Assembly (NCBI GenBank): GCA_965223235.1
Contig: CBDCVV010000001.1
Coordinates: 21,490-85,489 of the forward strand
Source of the DNA: UBA2589 sp965223235
GTDB taxonomy: Bacteria; Gemmatimonadota; Gemmatimonadetes; Longimicrobiales; Gaopeijiaceae
DNA length: 64,000 nt
Reading direction: 5' to 3'
Made by a program: the position numbers and the translations under genes. Every line of letters begins with the position of its first letter. The first letter of the stretch is position 1. The notes beneath the pieces are model-generated. The model was not told where the DNA came from and did no database searches. It saw only the letters and a list, made by a program, of their open reading frames with translations. This document shows positions 1 to 9,478 of this stretch, piece after piece.

Positions 1-449
1 CGACCCCGCTCCTTCGTGAAATGCTCAGAGATACCTCGAGGACGCCCCTGGTTCGCGCCGTGACCGCCGATGCGCTTCGAGAGTTGAACGACCTCGATGC
101 GGTGCCCATCGCCGGCGAACTCATCGAGAAGGAATCGGATCGCGAACTCCTCGCGGCTTGCCTGCGCATCTTGAGACACCTTGGCGGCAACGAACACTTG
201 CCCGGAGTGCGAAAGATGGCCGCGTCGCGGGATCCCGTGGTCCGATCGATGGCCGTGCGGGCGCTCGGTGCCGTAGGGACACCCGCCGACGTAACGCTCC
301 TCCACGAGAAGCTCGACGATCCATCCTTCTGGGTCTCCCTCGAAGCAGCGCGCGGACTCGTGAGTCTTGGAGCATCCGAAATCCTCGAGCGGCTCGCCGG
401 AACCGGGGGTTCGGCCGCGCAGCTGGCCATCCAGGTCTTGGCTGAGTAG
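1..449 (+). CDS. HEAT-repeat protein, C-terminal part (gene enters from left edge)
   Basis: The reading frame is open from base 3, so the true start lies outside the window and the ATG at 21 is probably internal. The product shows about four tandem alpha-helical HEAT-like units, with recurring Asp-Pro-x-Val-Arg-x-x-Ala and Ala-Val-x-Ala-Leu-Gly patterns (for example near residues 68-85, counted from that ATG). HEAT repeats are generic protein-protein interaction scaffolds. The stop TAG overlaps the GTG start of the next gene by one base, which suggests translational coupling to the glycosyltransferase. Its role is therefore likely linked to polysaccharide synthesis, but the exact function is unknown. 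Confidence 0.75.
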   Translation, partial: TPLLREMLRDTSRTPLVRAVTADALRELNDLDAVPIAGELIEKESDRELLAACLRILRHLGGNEHLPGVRKMAASRDPVVRSMAVRALGAVGTPADVTLLHEKLDDPSFWVSLEAARGLVSLGASEILERLAGTGGSAAQLAIQVLAE

Positions 450-1876
450 TGGAAAGTCTCGCCGCCATCGCAGGCTCCGCACTCGACGCCTTCAATATCT
501 TCGTCATCCTCTACTTCGTGCTGCTCAATGGCACGTACCTGGTCATGACGTTCATGGCCTTCGGCTCGCTTCATCGATACTCCTTGCGCATGGCCGCGGT
601 CGACCCCAACGAGCTGATGTCGACGGCCGGCATGCCCCCTGTCACCCTCATCGCACCGGCATACAACGAAGAGCCGACCTGCGTCGAATCGACCCGATCT
701 CTGCTCACGCTGCGTTATCCGACGTACGACATTCTGGTCGTGAACGACGGGTCGAAGGACGGTACGCTTCAGCGAATGACGGACGCGTTCGAACTCGAAC
801 CCGCCGCACGCGCCCCCGTATCCACGATCCCGACGGCAGACGTCCGGGGGGTGTACCGAAGCACCGTCCACCCGAACCTCTGGGTGATCGACAAGGAGAA
901 CGGCGGTAAGGCAGACGCCCTCAACACGGGCATCAACTACTGCCGTTCACCGCTCTTCTGCGCCATGGACGCGGATAGCTTGCTGGAGCCAGAGGCACTC
1001 ACTCGCATCGTCCGCTCCTTTCTCGAAGACGCCACCACGGTCGCGGCTGGCGGCGTGATCCGCATCGTCAACGATTGCAAGGTCCGGAGTGGCCGGGTCG
1101 AGGAGGTGCGCCTCCCCAAGAACCTCCTCGCACGCATCCAGGTTCTCGAGTACCTCCGCTCCTTCTTGGCCGGACGAATGGGGTGGGACGCCATCGACTC
1201 CACCCTGATCATCTCCGGTGCCTTTGGCATGTTCAGTCGGCGACATGTCGTAGAAGTGGGAGGGTACTTGCACGACACGGTCGGCGAAGACATGGAGCTC
1301 GTCGTCCGACTTCACCGCCACTGCCGAGAGACGGGTGAGCCGTACCGCGTCGCCTTCGTCCCGGACCCTGTCGCATGGACCGAGTGTCCGGAAGACTTGA
1401 AGACACTGGGTCGACAGCGGGACCGGTGGCAGCGTGGCCTCATGGAATCGCTCTGGCGCAACCGCGTGATGATCCTCAATCCGCGCTACGGGCGCATCGG
1501 TCTCGTCGCCGTACCGTACTTCTTCTTCCTCGAGGTGATCGGCCCCATCATCGAAGCGATGGGGTACGTCACCTTCATCTCGGCCATCCTCCTTGGCCGA
1601 GCGTCCGGACCGTTCGTCCTCGCCTTCCTCGCCGTGTCGCTCACGCTCGGGATATCTCTTTCCTTTGCCGCCGTCGGGCTGGAAGAGCTGAGTTTCCGGC
1701 GGTACCCCCGATATCGAGACCTCCTTACCCTGATCTTCATCGCGCTGGTGGAGAACATCGGCTACCGGCAGCTCTCCATGTGGTGGCGGCTGCGGGGGAT
1801 GTTCTCGAAGTTCCGGGGGGCACAGGCATGGGGCGCGATGGAGCGAAAGGGATTCGCGGGTGCAGATTCCGGATGA
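449..1876 (+). CDS. membrane-bound processive glycosyltransferase, family 2 (PgaC/BcsA-like)
   Basis: A 475-aa GT2 enzyme. The signature motifs are in order: NDGSKDGT at 99-106 (nucleotide-sugar binding), DAD at 174-176 (metal and UDP), GED at about 279-281 (catalytic base region) and QRDRW at 323-327 (the Q/RxxRW motif of processive synthases). There is a membrane segment at about 10-38, and hydrophobic segments follow residue 340. The family polymerises beta-linked sugars such as poly-N-acetylglucosamine, cellulose or hyaluronan at the inner membrane; the substrate cannot be told from sequence. The GTG start overlaps the upstream TAG (TAGTG), and the end overlaps the downstream kinase by 17 bases. 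The product is probably an exopolysaccharide under control of that kinase (inference). Confidence 0.88.
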   Translation: MESLAAIAGSALDAFNIFVILYFVLLNGTYLVMTFMAFGSLHRYSLRMAAVDPNELMSTAGMPPVTLIAPAYNEEPTCVESTRSLLTLRYPTYDILVVNDGSKDGTLQRMTDAFELEPAARAPVSTIPTADVRGVYRSTVHPNLWVIDKENGGKADALNTGINYCRSPLFCAMDADSLLEPEALTRIVRSFLEDATTVAAGGVIRIVNDCKVRSGRVEEVRLPKNLLARIQVLEYLRSFLAGRMGWDAIDSTLIISGAFGMFSRRHVVEVGGYLHDTVGEDMELVVRLHRHCRETGEPYRVAFVPDPVAWTECPEDLKTLGRQRDRWQRGLMESLWRNRVMILNPRYGRIGLVAVPYFFFLEVIGPIIEAMGYVTFISAILLGRASGPFVLAFLAVSLTLGISLSFAAVGLEELSFRRYPRYRDLLTLIFIALVENIGYRQLSMWWRLRGMFSKFRGAQAWGAMERKGFAGADSG

Positions 1877-4247
1877 GGCCGACGTGAACGACTCCCGGAC
1901 CGGTGGATCGCCCTCAAGCATCGACCCGCTACGCTTCCTAGAGCTCGGCCTCGACCTCTTCTGCGTCTGGCGTCGCAACGGCACCTTCCGCTTCGCCAGC
2001 GAGGCGTTCGAGCACGTGCTCGGGTACAAGACAGACGCCTTCGTGAACGCCCCCATCCGAGACTTCATGCGACCGGGTGAAGCTCCCGTTACCGAAGCGA
2101 TTCTCTCGGAGCTGGAGCCAGGCTCCGGCTCGGTCACCTTCGAGGACCGGTGGCTTGCGCACGACGGGTCGGAGAGGATCCTCGCCTGGACCGCAGCACG
2201 GAGCTCCGACGACGGCGACATCTACGCAATCGGAAAAGACGTCACTGCGGAGCGCCAGGCCGCGGGAGAGCTCCGACTCGCGATGAAAGCTTCGGAAGAA
2301 GCCAACACCGCCAAGGGCGAGTTTCTCGCCAACATGAGCCACGAGATCCGGACTCCGATGAACGGAATCATCGGGATGACCGAACTCACGCTGGACACGG
2401 TGCTGACTCCAGTTCAGCGCGAGTATCTCGAAACCGTCCAGTCGTCCGCTCGTTCGCTGCTCGAGATCATCAACAGCATCCTCGACTTCTCGAAGATCGA
2501 AGCCGGCAAGCTCGAGCTCGACGAGATCGATTTCACGCTATGGGAAACGATCACCGGCGCATTGAAGCCGCTCGCGCTGGCGGGGCGCCAGAAAGGGGTC
2601 GAGGTCCTGTACGACGAGGGGCCGCACGTCCCGGAACGCGTCCGAGGCGACCCTGGTCGCCTCAGACAGGCACTTACGAATCTCGTGGGGAACGCGGTGA
2701 AGTTTACCGAGGAAGGTTCAGTACGGGTGACCGTGCATCGATGCCGGGTGGACGAGAAGGGTGTCCGGCTCCGCTTCGAGATCGCCGACACGGGCATCGG
2801 TATCCCGAGCGATAAGCTAGAGCATATCTTCGGCTCGTTTCACCAGGCCGACGGCAGCATGTCTCGGCGCTTCGGGGGAACCGGTCTCGGGCTCGCCATC
2901 ACATCTGGGATCGTAGATCGGATGGGTGGTCGCATCGAGGTCGCGAGTACGGTCGGGAGAGGCAGCACCTTCGCGTTCGAAGCGGACTTCCTCGAGGCGA
3001 CCAACCCGGTTCGGGCCGCGAACGCACCCGCGCGGGACCTCACAGGCATGCGAGTTCTGGCTGTGGACGACTACCAGCCCAACCGGCGGATCCTCGCCGA
3101 GTTCGCGGTACGCATGGGCATGGAGGTCGTATCGGCTACTTCCGGGGCCGAGGCACTGGAGTTGTTGGACGAAGCCCATCGGCAGGGCGAGCCCGTGGAG
3201 CTCGCCCTACTCGACTGCCACATGCCAGAGATGAGCGGCTTCGAACTGGCCGAGCGGATTCGCGCCGACCCCCGCTTCGAATCCCTCGTGCTGGTGGCGT
3301 TGACGGCCTCCGGCCGGCCGGGTGACGGGGCGCGATGCGAGGCTCTCGGGATCGCGTCGTACCTCTTGAAGCCGCTCGCCCCGGCCGAGCTTCGTGAAGC
3401 ACTCCTCCTCACCCTCCAGAGCGACGAAGACGACAGCCGTGAAACGGAGCTGGTAACACGCCATTCACTCCGCGAGGCCCGGCTACGCCTTGACGTTCTC
3501 GTCGCGGAGGACAACTCGGTCAATCAACGACTGGCCAGGCATGTCCTCGAGCGGTTCGGCCACCAGGTAACCATCGTGAAGAACGGTCGGGAAGCCGTTG
3601 AGGCGATCGAAGCCAACGACTTCGACCTCGTCCTCATGGACGTCCAAATGCCTGAGATGGACGGTCTCACAGCGACTCGGGAGATCCGGAAGCGGGAGTC
3701 GGAAACGGGTAAACGAGTACCGATTATTGCGGTTACAGCGCACGCGATGGATGGGGATCGGGATCGTTTCCTGGACGCTGGCATGGACGACTATATCTCC
3801 AAGCCGATCAGTCGAGAGAGGCTGCGTGAGGTACTGCGCGAGCTCGAGGGCATCCGTCCGAGCGCCGTATCGCCCCTTCCCGACATTGGCTCACGCGCCA
3901 CGCCAATCTTGGATGTCGATTCACTCCGTGACCGGACCGAGGGTGATATCACCCTTCTGCGTACGCTCCTCACGGTCTTCGAGGCCGATCGCATCCAGTT
4001 GATTCAAGATGTCGACGCCTCCGCCGAGGCAATGGATTTCGCGACGCTCGAGCGGGCGGCCCATACGCTCAAAGGAGCGGTGGCAGTGTTCGGTGGCGAA
4101 GAAGCTCGAGCCACGGCAGCGCTCTTGGAGGAAGCGGCTCGGGAGAAGCGGTCAGACGATGTCGAACACCTGCGACCAGCCTTGGCCGCGTCTGTCGAGC
4201 GTCTCTCGGCGAGGCTTGCCGAGTACCTGAGTGAGGTCGCGCCTTAG
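1860..4247 (+). CDS. hybrid sensor histidine kinase, PAS-HisKA-HATPase-REC-REC-HPt (BarA-like)
   Basis: A 795-aa phosphorelay kinase. Domains: PAS at about 25-130; HisKA with the H-box SHEIRTPMNG (His161); HATPase with N-box near 265-283, G1 DTGIGIP at about 310-316 and G2 GGTGLGL at about 339-345; first receiver (phospho-acceptor Asp452); second receiver (Asp594, LMDVQMPEMDG, conserved Lys648); and a C-terminal HPt domain (AAHTLKGA, His735). No membrane helix is obvious, so the sensor appears cytoplasmic and PAS-based. The relay would run His161 to a receiver Asp, then to HPt His735, then to an unlinked response regulator, because no DNA-binding output domain is present. The GTG start lies inside the end of the glycosyltransferase gene, consistent with one operon. 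Confidence 0.9.
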   Translation: MQIPDEADVNDSRTGGSPSSIDPLRFLELGLDLFCVWRRNGTFRFASEAFEHVLGYKTDAFVNAPIRDFMRPGEAPVTEAILSELEPGSGSVTFEDRWLAHDGSERILAWTAARSSDDGDIYAIGKDVTAERQAAGELRLAMKASEEANTAKGEFLANMSHEIRTPMNGIIGMTELTLDTVLTPVQREYLETVQSSARSLLEIINSILDFSKIEAGKLELDEIDFTLWETITGALKPLALAGRQKGVEVLYDEGPHVPERVRGDPGRLRQALTNLVGNAVKFTEEGSVRVTVHRCRVDEKGVRLRFEIADTGIGIPSDKLEHIFGSFHQADGSMSRRFGGTGLGLAITSGIVDRMGGRIEVASTVGRGSTFAFEADFLEATNPVRAANAPARDLTGMRVLAVDDYQPNRRILAEFAVRMGMEVVSATSGAEALELLDEAHRQGEPVELALLDCHMPEMSGFELAERIRADPRFESLVLVALTASGRPGDGARCEALGIASYLLKPLAPAELREALLLTLQSDEDDSRETELVTRHSLREARLRLDVLVAEDNSVNQRLARHVLERFGHQVTIVKNGREAVEAIEANDFDLVLMDVQMPEMDGLTATREIRKRESETGKRVPIIAVTAHAMDGDRDRFLDAGMDDYISKPISRERLREVLRELEGIRPSAVSPLPDIGSRATPILDVDSLRDRTEGDITLLRTLLTVFEADRIQLIQDVDASAEAMDFATLERAAHTLKGAVAVFGGEEARATAALLEEAAREKRSDDVEHLRPALAASVERLSARLAEYLSEVAP

Positions 4248-4256
4248 ACGGAGAGA

Positions 4257-4285
4257 GTCGTCAGGCAGACTACCTCCCTGACGAC
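4257..4285 (+). terminator. hairpin after hybrid-kinase gene
   Basis: Perfect 9-base arms GTCGTCAGG (4257-4265) and CCTGACGAC (4277-4285) begin 10 bases after the kinase stop codon. No clear T-tract follows, so this may be an RNA-stabilising or weak terminator hairpin ending the first operon. Confidence 0.5.
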
Positions 4286-4337
4286 GGCCTGTAATTCGCG
4301 GGGACCTTGCACGGTATGGACACCGTTCTCTTCGCTC

Positions 4338-5303
4338 ATGATGCCGGCAGGACTCCCAGTGCCATCGGCCCCTCTCTACCCCCGCTCTGTCGCCGCTGTC
4401 GGTCTCGCGATAGCCATAACGGCCTGCGATCCCGCCGATTCCACCGGCGTCCAGAATGTGGAGTCGGCAACCCATGAGGTCGCGTCCCCCGGTGGGCAGA
4501 GGACTTACAGGGTATTCGCTCCGGAATCCCTCGATCGGGCAGGGCAGTCGCCACTCTTGATCGCGTTTCATGGCGCCTCTCAAGGCGCGATGGGAATAGA
4601 GCTCATGAGCTGGTTGTACCCGGAGGCCGAGGAGTACGGCCTACTGTTGGCGTTCCCAGAAGCATCCGGGGACTACTGGAATACGCCCAACAGTCCCGCC
4701 TCCTATTGGGGTGTCCCCGACGTAGCTTTTGTCGACGCATTGATCGCCGACGTGGACCAACGATACGGAGTCGACCGCACCCGCATCTATCTGACTGGCT
4801 TCTCGAACGGTGCCATATTCGCTCAGGCCGTTGCCTGCCTACGTGGGGACGCGATCGCGGGGCTCAGCTTCGTCGGAGCGGGGATCTCGGCGGAGCTGGC
4901 CAGCACATGCCCCTGGGCTCGTCCCCTCCCCATGGTGGCCTTCCTCGGAGACCGAGACCCTCAGTTCTTCTGGGACGATGGGATCGCTGCAGGCGTCGGG
5001 ATGCTGGGTGGCCCAGGAAGCGCGGCATGGATGGCGGCGACGAACGAGTGCGGCCCGCCGCTACCGGTCGAAGAGATCGATCCCGTCCCTGACGACGATA
5101 CGACTGTTCAAAGAACGCGATACTCGGATTGTGCAGCCGAGAGCCCTGTGCACTTCTATAGAATCGCTGGCGGCGGACACACCTGGCCGGGCTCACCTCT
5201 CAACCTCGCAGCCGGCTTTGGTCGCAAGAGTCGAGACCTTCAGGCGAGCCGAGTCTTGGTGGAGTTCCTTTCACAGTACTCGCTCCCTGAGGCGTCACCA
5301 TGA
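4338..5303 (+). CDS. secreted alpha/beta-hydrolase, LpqC/PHB-depolymerase-like esterase
   Basis: A 321-aa protein with an N-terminal hydrophobic segment ending in a lipobox-like AITAC, so it is probably a lipoprotein. The mature part matches the polyhydroxybutyrate-depolymerase/feruloyl-esterase family (COG3509). An oxyanion-hole region IAFHGASQGA is followed by the nucleophile elbow GFSNG (Ser in the GxSxG context), and the C-terminal GGGHTWPG carries the expected catalytic His. Family members hydrolyse polyester or ester substrates outside the cytoplasm. Two adjacent ATG codons occur at the start; no strong ribosome-binding site is seen. The stop overlaps the next gene by ATGA. The substrate is not predictable. 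Confidence 0.8.
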   Translation: MMPAGLPVPSAPLYPRSVAAVGLAIAITACDPADSTGVQNVESATHEVASPGGQRTYRVFAPESLDRAGQSPLLIAFHGASQGAMGIELMSWLYPEAEEYGLLLAFPEASGDYWNTPNSPASYWGVPDVAFVDALIADVDQRYGVDRTRIYLTGFSNGAIFAQAVACLRGDAIAGLSFVGAGISAELASTCPWARPLPMVAFLGDRDPQFFWDDGIAAGVGMLGGPGSAAWMAATNECGPPLPVEEIDPVPDDDTTVQRTRYSDCAAESPVHFYRIAGGGHTWPGSPLNLAAGFGRKSRDLQASRVLVEFLSQYSLPEASP

Positions 5304-5857
5304 GGGTGTCTCCGTCGAGCGCCCTCCGCGGCGCCTCGGCCGCTATCGCCTGTCTACTGGTGGCGTTCGCCGCGTGCGTCGCCGAGGGGGCTGCCCAAAC
5401 CCTCTACGGAGGTCCGGAGGGGGGCTGGTCCGACCTCCGTCGTTACACCCTGGGAGCACGGTTGGGCGCCGAGGTCGTCGGGGACTTCGACATCGTCGGT
5501 CAGGCCCTCCTCCACTTTCCCGAAGAAGGATTGTTGGCCGATCCAGGAGTCGCCGTGGCCCGTCGGGCTTGGCAATCGAGTCTCGCCTTGCTCTGGACCT
5601 TCGATCGAGCTCGCAGGCTAGCGCCGTATATAGGCGCGGGCTTCATGTACCGTGAGTCTCACGTGTCCGTGACCGTGGACCAGCGCCGAGCTCGGATCGC
5701 ACGCATCGGCTTCGAGCCCGTGTTGCTCGGAGGACTCCGCCTCACGCGGGGAGGGACACACCCCTTTCTTGAAATCCGGAGCGCCGAGGACAGCTGGATG
5801 GTGACCTTCGGAGCGACCTTCCCGATTAGAGGGAGGGAGGCCCTTGGTTCACCTTGA
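5300..5857 (+). CDS. putative outer-membrane beta-barrel protein
   Basis: A 185-aa protein with a clear signal peptide (about 1-32, ending GAAQ). It is followed by alternating hydrophobic/polar stretches with aromatic ends typical of a small beta-barrel, such as the segments around LAPYIGAGFMYRES and the terminal MVTFGATFPIRG. The start ATG overlaps the esterase stop (ATGA), so the two are co-transcribed. The 3' end overlaps the convergent gene on the other strand by about 32 bases. No specific family is recognised. Confidence 0.6.
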   Translation: MRVSPSSALRGASAAIACLLVAFAACVAEGAAQTLYGGPEGGWSDLRRYTLGARLGAEVVGDFDIVGQALLHFPEEGLLADPGVAVARRAWQSSLALLWTFDRARRLAPYIGAGFMYRESHVSVTVDQRRARIARIGFEPVLLGGLRLTRGGTHPFLEIRSAEDSWMVTFGATFPIRGREALGSP

Positions 5858-6653
5858 CCTCCGTCACCAGCACCTGCATCACCATCGGACCGCCGTCGCC
5901 CGACATCAGCGATTCGACTTGGGCCATCTGCTCGGACATCATCGACTCGAGCATCTCACGCTGAGCCGGGGGAAGCTTCTCCAACTCCTCGCGCATCCGC
6001 TCGAACTCCTTTCGCGTCTCGTCGTCGATCGCAGCCCCGATCCCGTTCACGGTCACGACCGTCCTGAACGGGAGTAGCAGGCTCTCCACCTCGCGGTAGT
6101 CCTGCATCTCCACCACGCTCTGAATCGGGTTGGTGCCCTGATCATTGATCATCTCACCATCGAACTCGAGCCGCCGAGGGGCGTAGGTGTCGGCATCCAG
6201 GTATACGCGGCCGGCAGTCGGAGTGAACTCGGAATCAGGGGTCATGGTCTTCCCGAAGTCGAGGCCCTCGAAGTCCGTGATCTCCAGGATGTGCAGATCG
6301 TATCCGTCGATCCGCTCTGTCCCGAGGTAGCGGGTTCGCTCGAAGAGCTCCTCCCCTGCGGCGAACATCTGTGCCATGCCGGCATCGCCCGGCGACTGGT
6401 CAACAGTCATCCCGGCGGCTCCCGACTGGCGGAGCACGAAGGTGGCCCGGCCGTTGACCACCTCCTTCTCGAAGTAGGACATGGTTTGGAAGCCCATCGC
6501 TTCCTGGATCAGGGTGTAGTTGTCCACCCCCTGGGCGCGGCGCTCGAACTCGTCGAGCATATTCGTGAGAATCTCTTCCGCAGATTGCGCATGGATTTGC
6601 GACGCTCCGACAACCCACAGGCCGAGGAGCAAGGAGAGACGACGAACAAGCAT
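5826..6653 (-). CDS. periplasmic LolA-like lipoprotein-sorting-fold protein
   Basis: A 275-aa protein with a signal peptide (cleavage near HAQ-SA). The body resembles LolA/LolB-fold proteins: an early helix with a Tyr-Thr-x-x-Gln-Glu segment, then repeated beta strands with DLHILEI and VYLDADTYAPRRLEFDGEM, the usual layout of outer-membrane lipoprotein carriers. The C-terminal third is Glu/Met-rich and helical (about 215-255), which is unusual for LolA. It is encoded 3 bases after the stop of the NHL-propeller lipoprotein and is likely in the same operon. The role is a guess from fold: binding a lipid or hydrophobic ligand in the periplasm. Confidence 0.55.
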   Translation of the reverse strand: MLVRRLSLLLGLWVVGASQIHAQSAEEILTNMLDEFERRAQGVDNYTLIQEAMGFQTMSYFEKEVVNGRATFVLRQSGAAGMTVDQSPGDAGMAQMFAAGEELFERTRYLGTERIDGYDLHILEITDFEGLDFGKTMTPDSEFTPTAGRVYLDADTYAPRRLEFDGEMINDQGTNPIQSVVEMQDYREVESLLLPFRTVVTVNGIGAAIDDETRKEFERMREELEKLPPAQREMLESMMSEQMAQVESLMSGDGGPMVMQVLVTEVKVNQGPPSL

Positions 6654-6656
6654 GTC

Positions 6657-7805
6657 CTAACCACCCGATCGAGTGAATTTCTGTACGCGGCGGCCTGTCG
6701 AAGCCTCTCCCACGTAGATGTTGCCCTCCGAATCTACACCCATTCCGTGGGGCCGGAGGAACTGGCCCACCTGACGACCGCCCCGACCGAACTCGCCGAC
6801 CACTTCGAGGTCGGCTCGCCGCAAGATCCACACCTTGTGGTTCGTGCCATCCGCCAAGTAGAGCCACTCTTGATCCGCATCCGGGGACAGCGCGATCACG
6901 AACGCCGACCCCGACGCCAGCGTCCTCGGCTCGATCACCTTCTCGGCCACGAACGTCCCATCCTGCTGGAAGACCTGGATGCGATTGCCCCTCCGATCGG
7001 CGACGTAGATCAGGCCATCTCGTGACCCCGTCAGACCGTGGACGGTAGAGAACTGTTCGGGAGGGTTTGCCGCATGCCCAGCTCCACCCCAGTCGTACTC
7101 GTACTCGTCGACCGGACTCTCGCCGTACGCTCCCCAATGGCGCAGATAAGCGCCCGTCTCTCCGTCGAAGACGATGACCCGTCGATTCCGGTACCCGTCG
7201 GCCACGAAGACTTCATTCGAGTTAGGGTCGACCCAAATCCCCGCGGGCCCGCCCAACAATGTGGTGTCGTTGCTTCCACCGGTTTCATCGTAGCTGCCCA
7301 ATTGCATCAAGAGTTCACCCGATCGGGTGAACTTCATCACTCGGTGATGTCGATAGGTCCCGATCCACACGTTGTCGAGGTGATCGACGAAGAGGCCGTG
7401 CGCGTTTCTCGGGAAGTCGGCGACGTCTTGGGTAGCGGGGTCACCCCATCCCTGAACTACCTGGCCGAGCTCATCGAACTCGATGACCACCGGGGCCGGA
7501 CGGCAGCAGAGCCCGATCGGCGGATCTTGTACCGCGGACAGCTCCTCGGGGGTGAGCGTCTCCGGCAGATGGGTGACCCACACGTGGTCCTGGGCATCGA
7601 CGAAGACCGCGGTGACCGAACCCATGATCCAGTCGTTCGGCATCTCGAGGGGCCAGGAAGGGTCTACGGTGAATCGGGGCAGTGTGCCTCTCGCGACCTC
7701 GGCTTCTTCATTTGAAGAATCGGAAGACTGCGCTGCGCACGCGGGGAGAGCGCCCAGGGCTACGAGTACAAAGAATGACTTCGCTCTTCTCACACCAATC
7801 CTCAT
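6657..7805 (-). CDS. NHL-repeat six-bladed beta-propeller lipoprotein
   Basis: A longer frame begins at 7904, but the ATG at 7805 gives a clean lipoprotein signal (LVALGALPAC, then Ser-rich linker), so 382 aa is preferred. The body contains repeated NHL blades, for example VFVDAQDHVWVTH, LFVDHLDNVWIGTY, IWVDPNSNEVFVADGYRNRR, YVADRRGNRIQVF and GVDSEGNIYVGEA. The architecture is like the propeller of peptidyl-alpha-hydroxyglycine lyase and many bacterial NHL lipoproteins. Such propellers usually bind ligands or proteins. It is followed after 3 bases by the LolA-like gene. No catalytic assignment is made. Confidence 0.75.
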   Translation of the reverse strand: MRIGVRRAKSFFVLVALGALPACAAQSSDSSNEEAEVARGTLPRFTVDPSWPLEMPNDWIMGSVTAVFVDAQDHVWVTHLPETLTPEELSAVQDPPIGLCCRPAPVVIEFDELGQVVQGWGDPATQDVADFPRNAHGLFVDHLDNVWIGTYRHHRVMKFTRSGELLMQLGSYDETGGSNDTTLLGGPAGIWVDPNSNEVFVADGYRNRRVIVFDGETGAYLRHWGAYGESPVDEYEYDWGGAGHAANPPEQFSTVHGLTGSRDGLIYVADRRGNRIQVFQQDGTFVAEKVIEPRTLASGSAFVIALSPDADQEWLYLADGTNHKVWILRRADLEVVGEFGRGGRQVGQFLRPHGMGVDSEGNIYVGEASTGRRVQKFTRSGG

Positions 7806-7942
7806 CGATCGCTCCGCCGGTTCCGCACGTGTGCCGGCGCCCAAGGTAGGCAAGCACACGAAATCAGGACATACGCCTGGCAGCTTTCTGACCCGTGCCG
7901 CCACCCCTAGCTTCGCTGCGCCCGACTCCCTCCGGGAACGTC

Positions 7943-9478
7943 ATGACCGCTCGGCCGCCTACGCACACCCGCACATCCTGGACGCCCCTCGCTCTCGCCA
8001 TGGCGCTCCTGGCGCTCGCAATCACCCCACGGGTCCAGTCGACCTCGGCTCTGACGGCTTCGTTCGTCGCGGCCGCAGCCGTTCTCGGGGCGTGGTGGGG
8101 TTGGTGGATGATCCGGGGCGACGGGCCCGGCACGATGGAGATCGCTGTACGCCGACAGCACTGGATTCAGGCCCTGGTACAGACGTCGGTTCTCGTCTAT
8201 TGGGGATGGCATTGGCGACCGGTATACGACATGGCTCCGCTCCTCGTGGGCCAACTCGTCTTCGCGTACGGCGTGTCGCTGCTCATCGCGTGGAGCCGGG
8301 GGCGCTCGTACGCGCTCGGCTTCGGACCGGTCCCGATCATTCTCAGCATCAACCTCTTCCTCTGGTTCCGAGACGACTGGTTCTACCTGCAGTTCCTGAT
8401 GATCGCCGTCGGATTCCTAGGGAAGGAGTTCATTCGGTGGCACCGTGAAGGTCGTTCGGTACACGTGTTCAACCCGTCGGCACTCGCGCTCGGCCTCTTC
8501 TCCTTGGCGCTCATCGCCACCGGCACGACCGATCTGACGTGGGGGCCCGAGATCGCCTCGACGCTGACCCTCGCGCCACGGATCTACACCTTCATCTTCG
8601 TGGCGGGCCTGGTCGTGATGTACTTCTTCTCCATCACGCTCGTCGCCGGTACGGCGGCAGTCGCCCTCTTCGCGGCGTCCGCGGTTTGGAGCGCGGTCTT
8701 CGGCGTGCCGTACTTCGTCGACTCGGAGATCCCGGCGGCGGTATTCCTAGGGCTCCACCTCCTCATCACCGACCCTTCGACCTCCCCTCGTAAGCCGCTC
8801 GGCAAAGTCGTGTTCGGAGCTCTGTACGGCATCGGCGTCTTCGCCCTCTATGCCATTCTGTCCGTGGCGGGCGTCCCGACCTTCTACGACAAGCTCCTGT
8901 GCGTGCCTCTCCTGAACTTGAGCGTTCGCGCGATCGATGCAGGCGTCGCTCGCTTCTCCGATCGGTACGGGGATCCGGCTGGAAAGCCGCCGCCGGACCG
9001 ATCGATATCGCACGGGTGGAACCTGCGCTTCATCGGCGTTTGGGTACTGCTCTTCGGAGCGATGACCGCCCTCGGGCGCACCGACGGGAGGCACCCGGGA
9101 GACGCACTCCCCTTCTGGCAGGAGGCGTGCCGGGAAGACCGCCGCGGGGCGTGCACCACGTTGAGACAGCTTCAATCGAGCTACTGCGCGGACAACTCCG
9201 CCTGGGCGTGCAACGAGTTGGGGCTGTGGCACCTCACTCCCGCCAGCGCCGAGTACGACGCGGAACTCGGGAGTCGGCTTGTGGCACGCGCTTGTGAGCT
9301 ACGATATCGGCCCGCCTGTCTCAACGTGCTCGACCCATCGACAGTGGCCAGAGGTGATCCGAAGCCGTTGGATCTCCGCCTGCTCCTCCGAGAGGGTGGC
9401 TCCAACCTCCTCGACGTGCCGGAGCCGGAGCTGAGGACTCGCGCGTGTGAGCATGGGTGGAGCTTCGCATGCACGTGA
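7943..9478 (+). CDS. RnfD/NqrB-like polytopic membrane protein with cysteine-rich tail
   Basis: The frame is open from a GTG at 7895, but the ATG at 7943 has GGGA 6 bases upstream and is preferred (511 aa). Residues of about 10-330 form eight or more membrane helices. The segment VFNPSALALGLFSL and the later LLITDPSTSPRKPLGK match the conserved blocks of NqrB/RnfD subunits, where the TDPxT/SxP region holds covalent FMN. The N-terminal loops of true RnfD are reduced. From about 385 onward there is a soluble tail with spaced cysteines (CREDRRGACTTL, CADNSAWACNELG, ACELRYRPACLNV) resembling Hcp/Sel1-type cysteine-paired helical repeats. No other Rnf subunits are nearby. The gene end overlaps the next gene. 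Confidence 0.62.
   Translation: MTARPPTHTRTSWTPLALAMALLALAITPRVQSTSALTASFVAAAAVLGAWWGWWMIRGDGPGTMEIAVRRQHWIQALVQTSVLVYWGWHWRPVYDMAPLLVGQLVFAYGVSLLIAWSRGRSYALGFGPVPIILSINLFLWFRDDWFYLQFLMIAVGFLGKEFIRWHREGRSVHVFNPSALALGLFSLALIATGTTDLTWGPEIASTLTLAPRIYTFIFVAGLVVMYFFSITLVAGTAAVALFAASAVWSAVFGVPYFVDSEIPAAVFLGLHLLITDPSTSPRKPLGKVVFGALYGIGVFALYAILSVAGVPTFYDKLLCVPLLNLSVRAIDAGVARFSDRYGDPAGKPPPDRSISHGWNLRFIGVWVLLFGAMTALGRTDGRHPGDALPFWQEACREDRRGACTTLRQLQSSYCADNSAWACNELGLWHLTPASAEYDAELGSRLVARACELRYRPACLNVLDPSTVARGDPKPLDLRLLLREGGSNLLDVPEPELRTRACEHGWSFACT

Noticed and set aside
947..2221. A 424-aa minus-strand frame opposite the glycosyltransferase and kinase
   Set aside because: It is antisense to strongly supported genes and shows the Arg/Pro/Glu-rich composition of shadow frames in GC-rich DNA.
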